Of a DNA stretch of 6,527 nt, positions 1 to 4,979 are shown in pieces. The notes below the pieces were generated by a model. That model ran no database searches. It was given only the letters and a program-made list of their open reading frames with translations, and had not been told where the DNA came from. Both the position numbers and the translations under genes were made by a program. Origin of the DNA: Candidatus Curtissbacteria bacterium RIFCSPLOWO2_01_FULL_38_11b (GTDB lineage Bacteria > Patescibacteriota > Microgenomatia > Curtissbacterales > GWA2-41-24); assembly GCA_001774995.1 (NCBI GenBank), contig MFBO01000032.1:8727-15253 (forward strand). Reading direction: 5' to 3'. Numbering within the stretch: position 1 is the stretch's first letter; each line of letters starts with the position of its first letter.

Positions 1-583
1 CATTGAGTACGATCCGAATAGATCAGCAAATATTGCACTTCTTCATTACGAAGATGGAGAGAAAAGTTATATTCTGGCCCCCTCAGACATTAGGGTTGGA
101 GATAAAATTACGGCTGGCGAAAAAACGGAAATTAAAGATGGAAATTCTATGCCGCTAAAAAATATGCCGATTGGATCACTTGTCCACAATGTTGAGTTGA
201 CTCCTGGAGCTGGCGGACAAATTGCCAGAGGCGCAGGTGCAGCGGCAATTATCGCTGCCCGCGAAGGGAAATGGATTCATTTAAAAATGCCTTCAAAAGA
301 AGTGAGACGTGTCAATGGAAATTGCTATGCGACCCTTGGCCAAATTGGCAATATCGATTGGAAAAATATTAGCTTTGGCAAAGCCGGCAGATCCCGCCAT
401 TTTGGAAAGCGTCCTAAAGTACGGGGTGTTGCTCAGGACCCGGGTTCGCATCCGCACGGCGGAGGAGAAGGCAAAAGTGGTATCGGCATGAATCCGAAAA
501 CACCGACCGGCAAACCGGCATTCAAAAAAACCAGAAACAAAAATAAGCCTTCAACGAAATTTATCATTCAAAGGAGGAAATAA
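1..583 (+). CDS. rplB: 50S ribosomal protein L2 (uL2), 5'-truncated
   Basis: Large-subunit protein that binds 23S rRNA near the peptidyl transferase centre and helps join the subunits. The reading frame is open from base 2 to the TAA at 581-583, giving 193 residues. It opens with [13 protein letters not shown], which matches about residue 81 of the roughly 273-residue E. coli protein, so some 80 N-terminal residues lie outside the window. Visible family blocks are [32 protein letters not shown], the HPHGGGEG loop and the basic tail ending FIIQRRK. The internal ATG at 149 is not the start, because family homology continues upstream of it. The loop before the conserved histidine reads [13 protein letters not shown] where most bacteria have [13 protein letters not shown]. 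The stop overlaps the rpsS start by one base (TAATG). The identity is secure. Confidence 0.98.
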   Translation, partial: IEYDPNRSANIALLHYEDGEKSYILAPSDIRVGDKITAGEKTEIKDGNSMPLKNMPIGSLVHNVELTPGAGGQIARGAGAAAIIAAREGKWIHLKMPSKEVRRVNGNCYATLGQIGNIDWKNISFGKAGRSRHFGKRPKVRGVAQDPGSHPHGGGEGKSGIGMNPKTPTGKPAFKKTRNKNKPSTKFIIQRRK

Positions 584-867
584 TGTCACGATCGAGTAAA
601 AAAGGTCCTTACATAGATAAAAAATTACTCAAAAAGGTTCAAGTCCAAAAAGAATCTGGTAAAAAGGAGGCAATTAAAACCTGGGCGCGAGCAAGCCAAA
701 TAGCGCCGGAATTTGTTAATCATACTTTTGCAGTTCATAATGGCAGGACTTTTATTAATGTTTTTGTTTCCGAGCCAATGGTGGGCCATCGCTTAGGCGA
801 GTTTGCACCAACCAGATTGTTCCGTGGACATGGAAAAATAACAGAGAAATCCACTGCCAAGAAGTAG
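583..867 (+). CDS. rpsS: 30S ribosomal protein S19 (uS19)
   Basis: Small-subunit head protein that binds 16S rRNA with S13 near the A-site side of the head. It has 94 residues, close to the usual 92. The N-terminus [12 protein letters not shown] and the hallmark block [18 protein letters not shown] (residues 66-83) identify it. A usually more basic KTWSRRS segment reads KTWARAS here (32-38). The ATG shares a base with the rplB stop, and a strong AAGGAGG at 571-577 lies five bases upstream, so translation is both coupled and independently primed. The gene ends with TAG and is followed by the longest gap in the window, which separates it from its usual partner rplV. Confidence 0.98.
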   Translation: MSRSSKKGPYIDKKLLKKVQVQKESGKKEAIKTWARASQIAPEFVNHTFAVHNGRTFINVFVSEPMVGHRLGEFAPTRLFRGHGKITEKSTAKK

Positions 868-1016
868 TTTAGTTTTGAGTGATGAGTCAATTAGTATCTA
901 ATCTGCTCATATCAGCAGGTCCCCGCACTGTGGGGCTCCTCTGATATATCAGATTTAGCTTGCTGAAGGCTGATATTACTAACAAACTAATTGACTGTAA
1001 TTAAAAGGAGCAATTA
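868..1016 (+). other. 149-base gap with a three-way-junction inverted-repeat element
   Basis: This is the longest non-coding gap in an otherwise packed operon. The outer stem is a perfect 11-bp match of AGTCAATTAGT (885-895) with ACTAATTGACT (986-996). It encloses a long interrupted hairpin at 900-955 made of 900-905/950-955, 909-915/941-947, 917-919/938-940 and CCCCGC/GTGGGG at 921-926/930-935. A second short hairpin pairs 957-961 with 967-971. ATATCAGC (909-916) can pair instead with GCTGATAT (969-976), which excludes both hairpins. The element ends eight bases before the rplV ribosome binding site. It could be a structured RNA in the mRNA or a small palindromic repeat inserted in the operon. 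I recognise no named RNA family in it, and no convincing promoter or intrinsic terminator. Confidence 0.7.
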
Positions 1017-1430
1017 ATGGAAGTAACAGCAACAGCCAAAAATATCAGAGTTTCGCCTAACAAGGTGAGGCTCGTTGTCGACCAAATCAAAAAGATGCAG
1101 CCCAACGATGCGCTGCGAATACTTGATTTTGTGCAAAAATCTGCTTCACTTCCTTTAAAAAAAGTAATCGCTTCGGCGATTGCCAACGCAAAAAATAATC
1201 ACAATTTAAAAGAAGAAAATCTCACATTTACCGAAATTCAGGTTGGCTTGGGACAAGTTTTTAAAAGATACAGACCAATTTCACGAGGTCGCGCTCATTC
1301 AATTTTGAAGCGGACAAGCAACATAAGGGTTGTGCTTGAAGCAAAGGAAGATAAGACTAATACGCCTAATAAGTCCGATGTGTCAGATAAGAAAGAACCT
1401 AAAGGAGGCTACAGTGGGGCAAAAAGTTAA
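1017..1430 (+). CDS. rplV: 50S ribosomal protein L22 (uL22)
   Basis: Large-subunit protein whose long beta-hairpin lines the peptide exit tunnel and contacts 23S rRNA. The N-terminal half has the family blocks TAKNIRVSPNKVRLV (residues 7-20) and ASAIANAKNN (52-61). The extended hairpin region VFKRYRPISRGRAHSILKRT (81-100) is intact. It has 137 residues against 110 in E. coli, because of a charged, low-complexity tail from about residue 110 (rich in K, D, N, S and P). AAAGGAG at 1004-1010 lies six bases before the ATG. The last 17 bases overlap rpsC. The end of the tail (GGYSGAKS) is encoded by the same DNA as the rpsC ribosome binding site and start, so at least that part may be shaped by the overlap. 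The tail probably lies outside the conserved fold. Confidence 0.97.
   Translation: MEVTATAKNIRVSPNKVRLVVDQIKKMQPNDALRILDFVQKSASLPLKKVIASAIANAKNNHNLKEENLTFTEIQVGLGQVFKRYRPISRGRAHSILKRTSNIRVVLEAKEDKTNTPNKSDVSDKKEPKGGYSGAKS
1401..1408 (+). promoter_or_regulatory. Ribosome binding site that fixes the rpsC GTG start
   Basis: AAAGGAGG lies five bases before GTG at 1414, inside the end of rplV. This spacing, together with the conserved S3 N-terminus GQKVNPIGFRLG directly after the GTG, sets the start there rather than at an upstream in-frame ATG at 1330. Confidence 0.85.
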
Positions 1431-2052
1431 CCCAATCGGTTTTCGACTAGGAAATGTATATACCTGGAGCTCACGCTGGTTTGCCAAAAAAGGCGATTAT
1501 AGCACAAACCTTTTGGAAGATTACAAGATTCGACAGTATTTAATGAAAAACCTGAAAGCTGCAGGAATCTCGAAAGTCGAAATAGAAAGATTTTTCGACA
1601 AAAGAACGATTACTATTCATGTTTCCCGTCCTGGTGTAGCCATCGGACGTGGCGGAGGGGAACAGCAGAAACTAAAAGAGACACTTGCAAAAAAATTAAA
1701 GATTACAGATATTGCGAAACTTGAAATTAAATTTGAAGAAGTTAAAATTCCAGATCTAGATGCTTACCTGGTAGCCGTAAGCATTGCGGACCAACTGGAG
1801 AGAAGATTTCCATTTAGGAGGGTAATTAATCAAGCTTTGGAGCGAATCAGAAGATCCGGAGCAAAAGGCGCTAGAGTTGCAGTCGCTGGCAGGCTGGGCG
1901 GGACAGAAATTGCTAGACGGGAATCAGTCAAATATGGGGCAATTCCATTGCACACAATAAGAGCCAGAATCGATTTTGCCAAAGTAGACGCTAAAGTTCC
2001 AAAATCTGGAATAGTTGGCATAAAAATCTGGATATTTAAAGGTGAATCATGA
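1414..2052 (+). CDS. rpsC: 30S ribosomal protein S3 (uS3)
   Basis: Small-subunit protein at the mRNA entry channel, implicated in E. coli in unwinding mRNA structure. It has 212 residues from the GTG start, within the family range (233 in E. coli). The N-terminus MGQKVNPIGFRLG is diagnostic. A type-2 KH domain follows, with SRPGVAIGRGGGEQQKL at 71-87. The C-terminal domain has AGRLGGTEIARRE (158-170), PLHTIRARIDF (178-188) and GIKIWIFKGE near the end. The KH loop reads GRGG (78-81) where GKKG is common. FRRVIN (134-139) replaces FRRAMK, so the third helicase-linked basic residue of E. coli (K135) is Asn. The TGA stop overlaps ATG codons of a short downstream reading frame. Confidence 0.97.
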   Translation: MGQKVNPIGFRLGNVYTWSSRWFAKKGDYSTNLLEDYKIRQYLMKNLKAAGISKVEIERFFDKRTITIHVSRPGVAIGRGGGEQQKLKETLAKKLKITDIAKLEIKFEEVKIPDLDAYLVAVSIADQLERRFPFRRVINQALERIRRSGAKGARVAVAGRLGGTEIARRESVKYGAIPLHTIRARIDFAKVDAKVPKSGIVGIKIWIFKGES

Positions 2053-2093
2053 TGGAAATTTCAAATAATTACAAATTCCTCCGGAGGAGTTAA
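2049..2093 (+). other. Possible coupling mini-ORF between rpsC and rplP
   Basis: ATGATG overlaps the rpsC TGA stop and opens a 14-codon frame ([14 protein letters not shown]). Its TAA ends one base before the rplP ATG. AAAGGTG at 2038-2044 is a plausible ribosome binding site, best spaced for the second ATG at 2052. The frame runs through the hairpin that covers the rplP ribosome binding site, so its translation would open that hairpin. The peptide has no recognisable family. It may be a translational coupling device or a chance frame, since short open frames are common in small gaps. Confidence 0.35.
2074..2091 (+). promoter_or_regulatory. Hairpin sequestering the rplP ribosome binding site
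   Basis: AATTCCT (2074-2080) pairs with AGGAGTT (2085-2091), seven pairs including one G-U, around a CCGG tetraloop. The 3' arm contains the AGGAG that should recruit ribosomes to rplP at 2095. In the folded state the site is covered. Opening could come from ribosomes leaving rpsC or translating the mini-ORF. The pairing is seen directly in the sequence; the regulatory role is inferred. Confidence 0.6.
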
Positions 2094-2094
2094 T

Positions 2095-2499
2095 ATGTTA
2101 GCACCTAAACGAGCTAAATACAGAAAACAATTTAGAAACAGGATGAAAGGTCTTGCCTCAAAAGGCAGCTTTGTGTCATTTGGCACAATTGCCATTAAAA
2201 GCCAGGAAGCTGGTTGGATTAGCGCAAGACAAATTGAAGCTGCTCGCAGAGCTATGACTCACTATACAAAAAGAGGCGGCAGAATTTGGATAAGGATTTT
2301 CCCGGATAAACCTGTTACCAAAAAACCGGCAGAAACTCGAATGGGTTCCGGTAAAGGAGAGGTTGATCATTTTGTTGCGGTAGTTAAGCCTGGAACTGTT
2401 CTTTTTGAAATGGGGTCAGTCGAAGAGAAAGTAGCGCGTGAAGCACTAAGACTTGCAGCTCACAAATTGCCACTTAAAACAAAAGTGATTACCAGATAA
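2095..2499 (+). CDS. rplP: 50S ribosomal protein L16 (uL16)
   Basis: Late-assembling large-subunit protein that contacts A-site tRNA and organises the central protuberance side of 23S rRNA. It has 134 residues, against 136 in E. coli. The N-terminus [19 protein letters not shown] matches the family's MLxPKRxKYRKxHRGRMKG. Other conserved blocks are [25 protein letters not shown] (28-52), the Gly-rich RMGSGKGEV (82-90), the [10 protein letters not shown] strand (97-105) and [19 protein letters not shown] near the C-terminus. The start is fixed by homology and by GGAGGAG at 2083-2089. That binding site is paired within the hairpin described separately. Confidence 0.98.
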   Translation: MLAPKRAKYRKQFRNRMKGLASKGSFVSFGTIAIKSQEAGWISARQIEAARRAMTHYTKRGGRIWIRIFPDKPVTKKPAETRMGSGKGEVDHFVAVVKPGTVLFEMGSVEEKVAREALRLAAHKLPLKTKVITR

Positions 2500-2515
2500 T
2501 CTTAAATATTAAAAA

Positions 2516-2752
2516 ATGAAGAAAAAACAACTTAGCGAATTAATAACAAAAAATACCCAAGATCTTATAAGTAAAGTGGCAGAACTTGAAAAAGTAATTG
2601 TCGTCGAGCGATTTGATCTTAATATGGGCAAAGCTAAAAATGTCCATAGCATCAAAAACAGAAAGAGAGATATTGCCCGAATAAAAACTATTCTAAAAAT
2701 GAAGAAGCTTACTCAAAACGAACCAGTAGATAATAAAGCAGAAAATAAGTAA
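2516..2752 (+). CDS. rpmC: 50S ribosomal protein L29 (uL29)
   Basis: Small helical large-subunit protein near the tunnel exit, close to L23, where nascent-chain factors dock. It has 78 residues, slightly long for the family (usually about 60-70). It begins MKKKQLSELI and carries the typical second-helix signature RKRDIARIKTIL (about residues 49-60). The extra length is a charged tail ending in NKAENK. The 16-base gap before the ATG has no recognisable ribosome binding site (it is A/T only near the start), so initiation probably depends on ribosomes arriving from rplP or on an unstructured A-rich leader. Its position between rplP and rpsQ is the standard S10 operon order. Confidence 0.95.
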   Translation: MKKKQLSELITKNTQDLISKVAELEKVIVVERFDLNMGKAKNVHSIKNRKRDIARIKTILKMKKLTQNEPVDNKAENK

Positions 2753-2756
2753 TCGT

Positions 2757-2987
2757 ATGACACAAGTTAAGGTAGGAAAAGTAGTCTCAACAAAAATGCA
2801 AAAAACTATAGTAGTAGAGGTTGAAATGCGCAAAAAACACCCTCTTTACAAAAAGATTATTAAAAAATCCAAAAAAATTAAAGTCCATGATGAGCTAGGA
2901 GCAAAAATGCAACAAAAAGTTAAAATACGCGAAACAAAGCCTATTTCTAAAAATGTCCATTTTAAGACTGTGGAGGTTATTAGTTAA
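2757..2987 (+). CDS. rpsQ: 30S ribosomal protein S17 (uS17)
   Basis: Early-binding small-subunit protein of OB fold that binds 16S rRNA in the 5' domain. It has 76 residues, near the usual 80-87. The signature strand KMQKTIVVEVE (13-23) is followed by HPLYKKI, HDE (44-46) and the VKIRETKPISK block (55-65), matching the family's V-I-E-RPLSK. The common Gly-Asp turn before that block reads QQ here. Only four bases separate it from rpmC and there is no clear ribosome binding site. Its TAA shares a base with the rplN ATG (TAATG). Confidence 0.96.
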   Translation: MTQVKVGKVVSTKMQKTIVVEVEMRKKHPLYKKIIKKSKKIKVHDELGAKMQQKVKIRETKPISKNVHFKTVEVIS

Positions 2988-3355
2988 TGCTCACTATACA
3001 ATCAAATTTAAATGTTGCCGATAACAGTGGGGCTAAAAGTTTGAAAATTATCGGGATTGGAAAAGGCACCAGACGCCGTTTTGTATCACTTGGAGATATT
3101 GTAACCTGCGCAGTTCGAGGCGCAGCTGTTGGTGGGCAAGTAAAAGATCACGAAATCGTAAAGGCAATAATCGTTAGAACCAAAAAAGAAAAAAGAAGAG
3201 ACGATGGCTCTTATATAAGGTTTTCTGATAACGCGGCAGTTGTCATCGACAACGCACAAACTCCCCGCGCAACCAGAATATTCGGTCCTATTGCCATCGA
3301 AATAAAAAGAAAAGGATTTCCCAAAATTGCATCATTAGCAAAAGAGGTAATTTAA
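2987..3355 (+). CDS. rplN: 50S ribosomal protein L14 (uL14)
   Basis: Large-subunit protein at the subunit interface. It contributes to bridges with 16S rRNA and is the usual target of the silencing factor RsfS. It has 122 residues, exactly the common bacterial length. The N-terminus carries VADNSGAK (10-17). The middle has the strand IVRTKKEKRRDDGSYIRF (62-79) and NAAVVIDN. The C-terminus reads ATRIFGPIA, then KGFPKIASLAKEVI. TGGAGG at 2971-2976, ten bases upstream inside rpsQ, can serve as ribosome binding site, with coupling through TAATG. Only one base separates its stop from rplX. Nothing looks unusual. Confidence 0.98.
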   Translation: MLTIQSNLNVADNSGAKSLKIIGIGKGTRRRFVSLGDIVTCAVRGAAVGGQVKDHEIVKAIIVRTKKEKRRDDGSYIRFSDNAAVVIDNAQTPRATRIFGPIAIEIKRKGFPKIASLAKEVI

Positions 3356-3356
3356 G

Positions 3357-3743
3357 ATGTTTAAGTTTAAAATCGGCGATCAGGTTCTTATAACAGCCGG
3401 CAAGGATAAAGGTAAAAAAAGTAAAATTGAAAAAATTCTGCCGCACGAAAACAAACTTGTTATTGCAGGTGTTAATGTTTATAAAAGACACCGCAGGGCA
3501 ACTAGAAATCAGGCTGCAGGAACCTATGAAGTTACTAGACCGATAAGTGTTGCAAATATTGCAATAATTTGCCCAAAATGCACAAATCCAACACGGATTG
3601 GGTTTATTCTGAACGAGAAATCCCCGGCATTTAGACCGGGGAAATCTATAAAAAACGGAAAATCCCTACCCGCCGGCTCGCTTCGCAAGGCGAGCAAGCA
3701 GGGGAAAATAAGAATATGTAAAAAATGTAAAGGGCACATATAA
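3357..3743 (+). CDS. rplX: 50S ribosomal protein L24 (uL24) with an insert in its zinc ribbon
   Basis: Assembly-initiating large-subunit protein that binds the 5' end of 23S rRNA and sits near the tunnel exit. The N-terminal KOW motif (KIGDQVLITAGKDKGKKSKI, 5-24), the VAGVNVYKRH-like segment (36-45) and the TRPISVANI block (60-68) identify it. The C-terminal part has CPKC (72-75) and CKKC (121-124), the two halves of a zinc-ribbon-like knuckle. They are 45 residues apart, where the family as I know it has about 19. The extra 26 or so residues, within about 87-116, are encoded by DNA with two GC-rich hairpins, suggesting an in-frame palindromic insertion. At 128 residues it is longer than the usual 100-110. 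GAGG at 3344-3347 is the likely ribosome binding site. Confidence 0.96.
   Translation: MFKFKIGDQVLITAGKDKGKKSKIEKILPHENKLVIAGVNVYKRHRRATRNQAAGTYEVTRPISVANIAIICPKCTNPTRIGFILNEKSPAFRPGKSIKNGKSLPAGSLRKASKQGKIRICKKCKGHI
3621..3642 (+). repeat. Inverted repeat inside rplX (first of two)
   Basis: TCCCCGG (3621-3627) and CCGGGGA (3636-3642) form a perfect seven-pair stem around an eight-base loop. The segment lies in the codons for the extra residues of L24 (about 89-96) and is GC-richer than the surrounding gene. Confidence 0.75.
3669..3703 (+). repeat. Inverted repeat inside rplX (second of two)
   Basis: The core stem pairs GCTCGCTT (3676-3683) with AGGCGAGC (3688-3695), eight pairs with one T-G wobble, around a CGCA loop. 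Outer pairs CCCGC (3669-3673) with GC and GGG (3698-3703) extend it past a 2x2 mismatch and one bulged A. It looks like a slightly decayed palindrome similar to the GC-rich dispersed repeats of many bacteria. It encodes about residues 105-116 of L24 without breaking the frame. Confidence 0.75.
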
Positions 3744-3760
3744 CGAGAAAGGAAAGTTAA

Positions 3761-4312
3761 ATGAACAAAATAAGTAAAAAATATTATAAAGACGAAGTAT
3801 CTCCAAAATTAAAAGAGGAGTTTAAAATTAAAAATGACTTATCTTTACCGTTCTTGGAGAAAATTGTCTTAAATGCCAGCGTCGTTGACAGTTTTTCAGA
3901 TAAAGCAGTTTTGGAAAAAGTTAAAAACCAAATGGCGGATATTTCCGGACAAATGCCCAAAATTACGCTGGCCAAAAAATCAATTTCTAGTTTTAAATTA
4001 AAGCAGAATGACCCAATAGGTGTAATGGTTACCCTAAGAGGTAAAAAGTCATGGAATTTTTTAGAAAGTTTTATTTCGCTAGTTGCCCCTAGAATGAGAG
4101 ATTTTCGCGGTATGCCAGATGATAAATTCGACGAAAAAGGTAATTATAGCTTTGGCGTAGCAGAGCAGATTCTATTTCCACAAATCGACTACTCTAAAAT
4201 TGATAAACCGAGAGGTTTGGTAGTTACACTTGTCATCCAAAAAAGTGATAAGCAAAAATCAAAAAGGATGCTTGAGCTTTTAGGTTTGCCTTTCAGAAAA
4301 GAAAATATTTAA
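3761..4312 (+). CDS. rplE: 50S ribosomal protein L5 (uL5)
   Basis: Large-subunit protein of the central protuberance that carries 5S rRNA with L18 and contacts P-site tRNA and S13. It has 183 residues (179 in E. coli). Conserved blocks are ISGQMPKITLAKKSISSFKL (61-80), PIGVMVTLRGKK (85-96), APRMRDFRGM (109-118), GNYSFGVAEQILFPQIDY (127-144) and the C-terminal LLGLPFRK (173-180). The usual early motif KIVxNMGVGEA reads KIVLNASVVDS here (34-44), a divergent stretch in an otherwise typical protein. A purine-rich AAAGGAAAG at 3748-3756 precedes the ATG by four bases. In this strain L5 and L18 are encoded about 1.2 kb apart, as in most bacteria. Confidence 0.97.
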   Translation: MNKISKKYYKDEVSPKLKEEFKIKNDLSLPFLEKIVLNASVVDSFSDKAVLEKVKNQMADISGQMPKITLAKKSISSFKLKQNDPIGVMVTLRGKKSWNFLESFISLVAPRMRDFRGMPDDKFDEKGNYSFGVAEQILFPQIDYSKIDKPRGLVVTLVIQKSDKQKSKRMLELLGLPFRKENI

Positions 4313-4327
4313 TTAAAGTTTACAAAT

Positions 4328-4513
4328 ATGGCAAAAAGAGGATTAATTGTTAAAAACGAAGGAAAACAAAAGTACCAGGTTAGACATCGTAATCGATGTA
4401 AACTTTGTGGAAGACCAAGAGGTTATCTGCGAAAATTCGGCATATGTCGAATCTGTTTTCGCGATTTAGTTCACCGTGGCGAAATTCCCGGTGTCAAAAA
4501 ATCATCATGGTAA
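4328..4513 (+). CDS. rpsZ: 30S ribosomal protein S14, zinc-binding type Z (uS14)
   Basis: Small-subunit head protein needed for late assembly. It is often named rpsN; rpsZ denotes the short zinc form. It has 61 residues, the typical length of the zinc-containing (C+) type. The four ligands are C24, C27, C40 and C43, in the pattern CxxC-x12-CxxC. The flanking sequence [20 protein letters not shown] and the C-terminus [10 protein letters not shown] are diagnostic. No zinc-free paralogue is visible in this window. The 15-base gap to rplE contains no good ribosome binding site. The 62-base gap downstream is a near-perfect AT-rich palindrome. Confidence 0.98.
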   Translation: MAKRGLIVKNEGKQKYQVRHRNRCKLCGRPRGYLRKFGICRICFRDLVHRGEIPGVKKSSW

Positions 4514-4556
4514 CGAGTAATTTGAAATTTTAAATTTAAAATTTAAAATTAATTCG
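4514..4556 (+). repeat. AT-rich palindrome between rpsZ and rpsH
   Basis: The whole stretch folds into one long hairpin. CGA (4514-4516) pairs with TCG (4554-4556), and TAATTT (4518-4523) with AAATTA (4546-4551). A perfect 20-base palindrome of AAATTTTA type (4525-4544) forms the tip. It starts immediately after the rpsZ stop and ends four bases before the rpsH ribosome binding site. There is no T-run after a GC stem, so it does not look like an intrinsic terminator. Confidence 0.75.
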
Positions 4557-4560
4557 ACCG

Positions 4561-4567
4561 AAGGGAG
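4561..4567 (+). promoter_or_regulatory. Ribosome binding site that fixes the rpsH GTG start
   Basis: AAGGGAG lies eight bases before GTG at 4576. The family N-terminus DPIADMLT follows directly, so the GTG is preferred over the next in-frame ATG (4594), which would cut into conserved sequence. Confidence 0.85.
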
Positions 4568-4575
4568 AATTTTAA

Positions 4576-4950
4576 GTGGATCCAATTGCCGACATGCTAA
4601 CAATAATAAGAAACGGTTATATGGCCAAAAAACCGGCGGTTTCTATTCCTTTTTCAAAATTCAAATTAGAAGTTGTTAAAATTCTAGAAAAAGAAGGTTA
4701 TGTAGGTAAGGTCAATAAAAATAATAACAAGATCGATGTTGATCTTGTTTATGAAAAGCAAAAACCAAAAGTTAACCAGATAAAAAAAGTTTCCAAATTA
4801 GGCTTAAGAATATACTCAAAAAGAAAACATTTAAAATCTGTTAAAGGGGGAAGAGGTATATATATTCTTACAACCGCAAAAGGTGTAATGACCGAAAAGG
4901 AAGCAAAGAAAAAAAATCTAGGAGGAGAGGTAATATGTCAGGTATGGTAG
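4576..4950 (+). CDS. rpsH: 30S ribosomal protein S8 (uS8)
   Basis: Primary-binding small-subunit protein that binds helix 21 of 16S rRNA. In E. coli it represses the spc operon by binding its mRNA near rplE. It has 124 residues from a GTG start (about 130 in E. coli). The N-terminus DPIADMLTIIRNGYMAKK is typical. The C-terminal RNA-binding part has GRGIYILTTAKGVMTEKEAKKKNLGGEVICQVW (about 92-124, shown here only to name its TTAKGVMT and GGEV motifs). The codons for GGEV (4921-4932) also read GGAGGAGAGG, which doubles as a strong ribosome-binding-like sequence for an overlapping mini-ORF. I see no obvious copy of an S8 binding site before rplE. Confidence 0.97.
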   Translation: MDPIADMLTIIRNGYMAKKPAVSIPFSKFKLEVVKILEKEGYVGKVNKNNNKIDVDLVYEKQKPKVNQIKKVSKLGLRIYSKRKHLKSVKGGRGIYILTTAKGVMTEKEAKKKNLGGEVICQVW

Positions 4951-4979
4951 TCAATTTAAATTTTAAATTTAGCGACTGA
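4935..4979 (+). other. Possible coupling mini-ORF overlapping the rpsH end
   Basis: An ATG at 4935 lies seven bases after GGAGGAG (4921-4927) and opens a 14-codon frame (MSGMVVNLNFKFSD). It leaves rpsH in another frame, crosses the AT-rich hairpin, and stops with TGA at 4977-4979, touching the AAAGGAG of rplF. The arrangement resembles the rpsC-rplP gap. However, the ribosome-binding-like sequence is dictated by the conserved GGEV codons of S8, so chance remains likely. The peptide matches nothing I know. Confidence 0.3.
4949..4977 (+). repeat. Inverted repeat between rpsH and rplF
   Basis: AGTC (4949-4952) pairs with GACT (4974-4977). AATTTAA (4953-4959) pairs with TTAAATT (4963-4969) around a three-base loop, with TAGC bulged on the 3' side. 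The hairpin starts inside the rpsH stop codon and ends one base before the rplF ribosome binding site (4979-4985). Its first eight bases, AGTCAATT, are the same as those that open the element before rplV. Confidence 0.65.

Noticed and set aside
309..491. 60-codon frame inside rplB in another phase
   Set aside because: It lies entirely within conserved L2 sequence, and no motif is visible in its translation.
917..940. Intrinsic terminator after rpsS (CCCC/GGGG stem)
   Set aside because: The stem is followed by CTCCTCTGATAT, with no T-run, and the ribosomal operon continues downstream on the same strand.
885..996. tRNA or tRNA-like gene in the gap before rplV
   Set aside because: There is no T-loop GTTCRA motif, no seven-base anticodon loop and no CCA-type acceptor; the fold is a long interrupted hairpin plus a short one.
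875..1019. Internal promoter in the rpsS-rplV gap (TTGAGT or TTGACT as -35)
   Set aside because: TTGAGT at 875 has a TATCTA only 14 bases on. TTGACT at 991 would place the -10 over the rplV start, with a poor match. Neither is convincing.
1001..1186. Antisense reading frames, here and at 1830-2021, 2176-2370, 3288-3491, 3524-3739, 3784-3975, 4969-5352 and 5966-6157
   Set aside because: All lie opposite well-identified ribosomal protein genes, show no family resemblance, and look like mirror frames of biased coding sequence.
1330..1413. Upstream in-frame ATG at 1330 as the start of rpsC
   Set aside because: It would add 28 residues with no S3 homology, lying fully inside rplV. The GTG at 1414 has a well-spaced AAAGGAGG and is followed directly by the conserved S3 N-terminus.
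2050..2052. UGA recoded as glycine, as in Gracilibacteria and Absconditabacteria
   Set aside because: TGA ends rpsC right after the conserved WIFKGE terminus, and TGA ends rpsE at the expected length with rplO starting in overlap.
3664..3704. Frameshift or assembly error in rplX
   Set aside because: The frame stays open on both sides, and the second CKKC and the correct C-terminus follow, so an in-frame insert explains it better.
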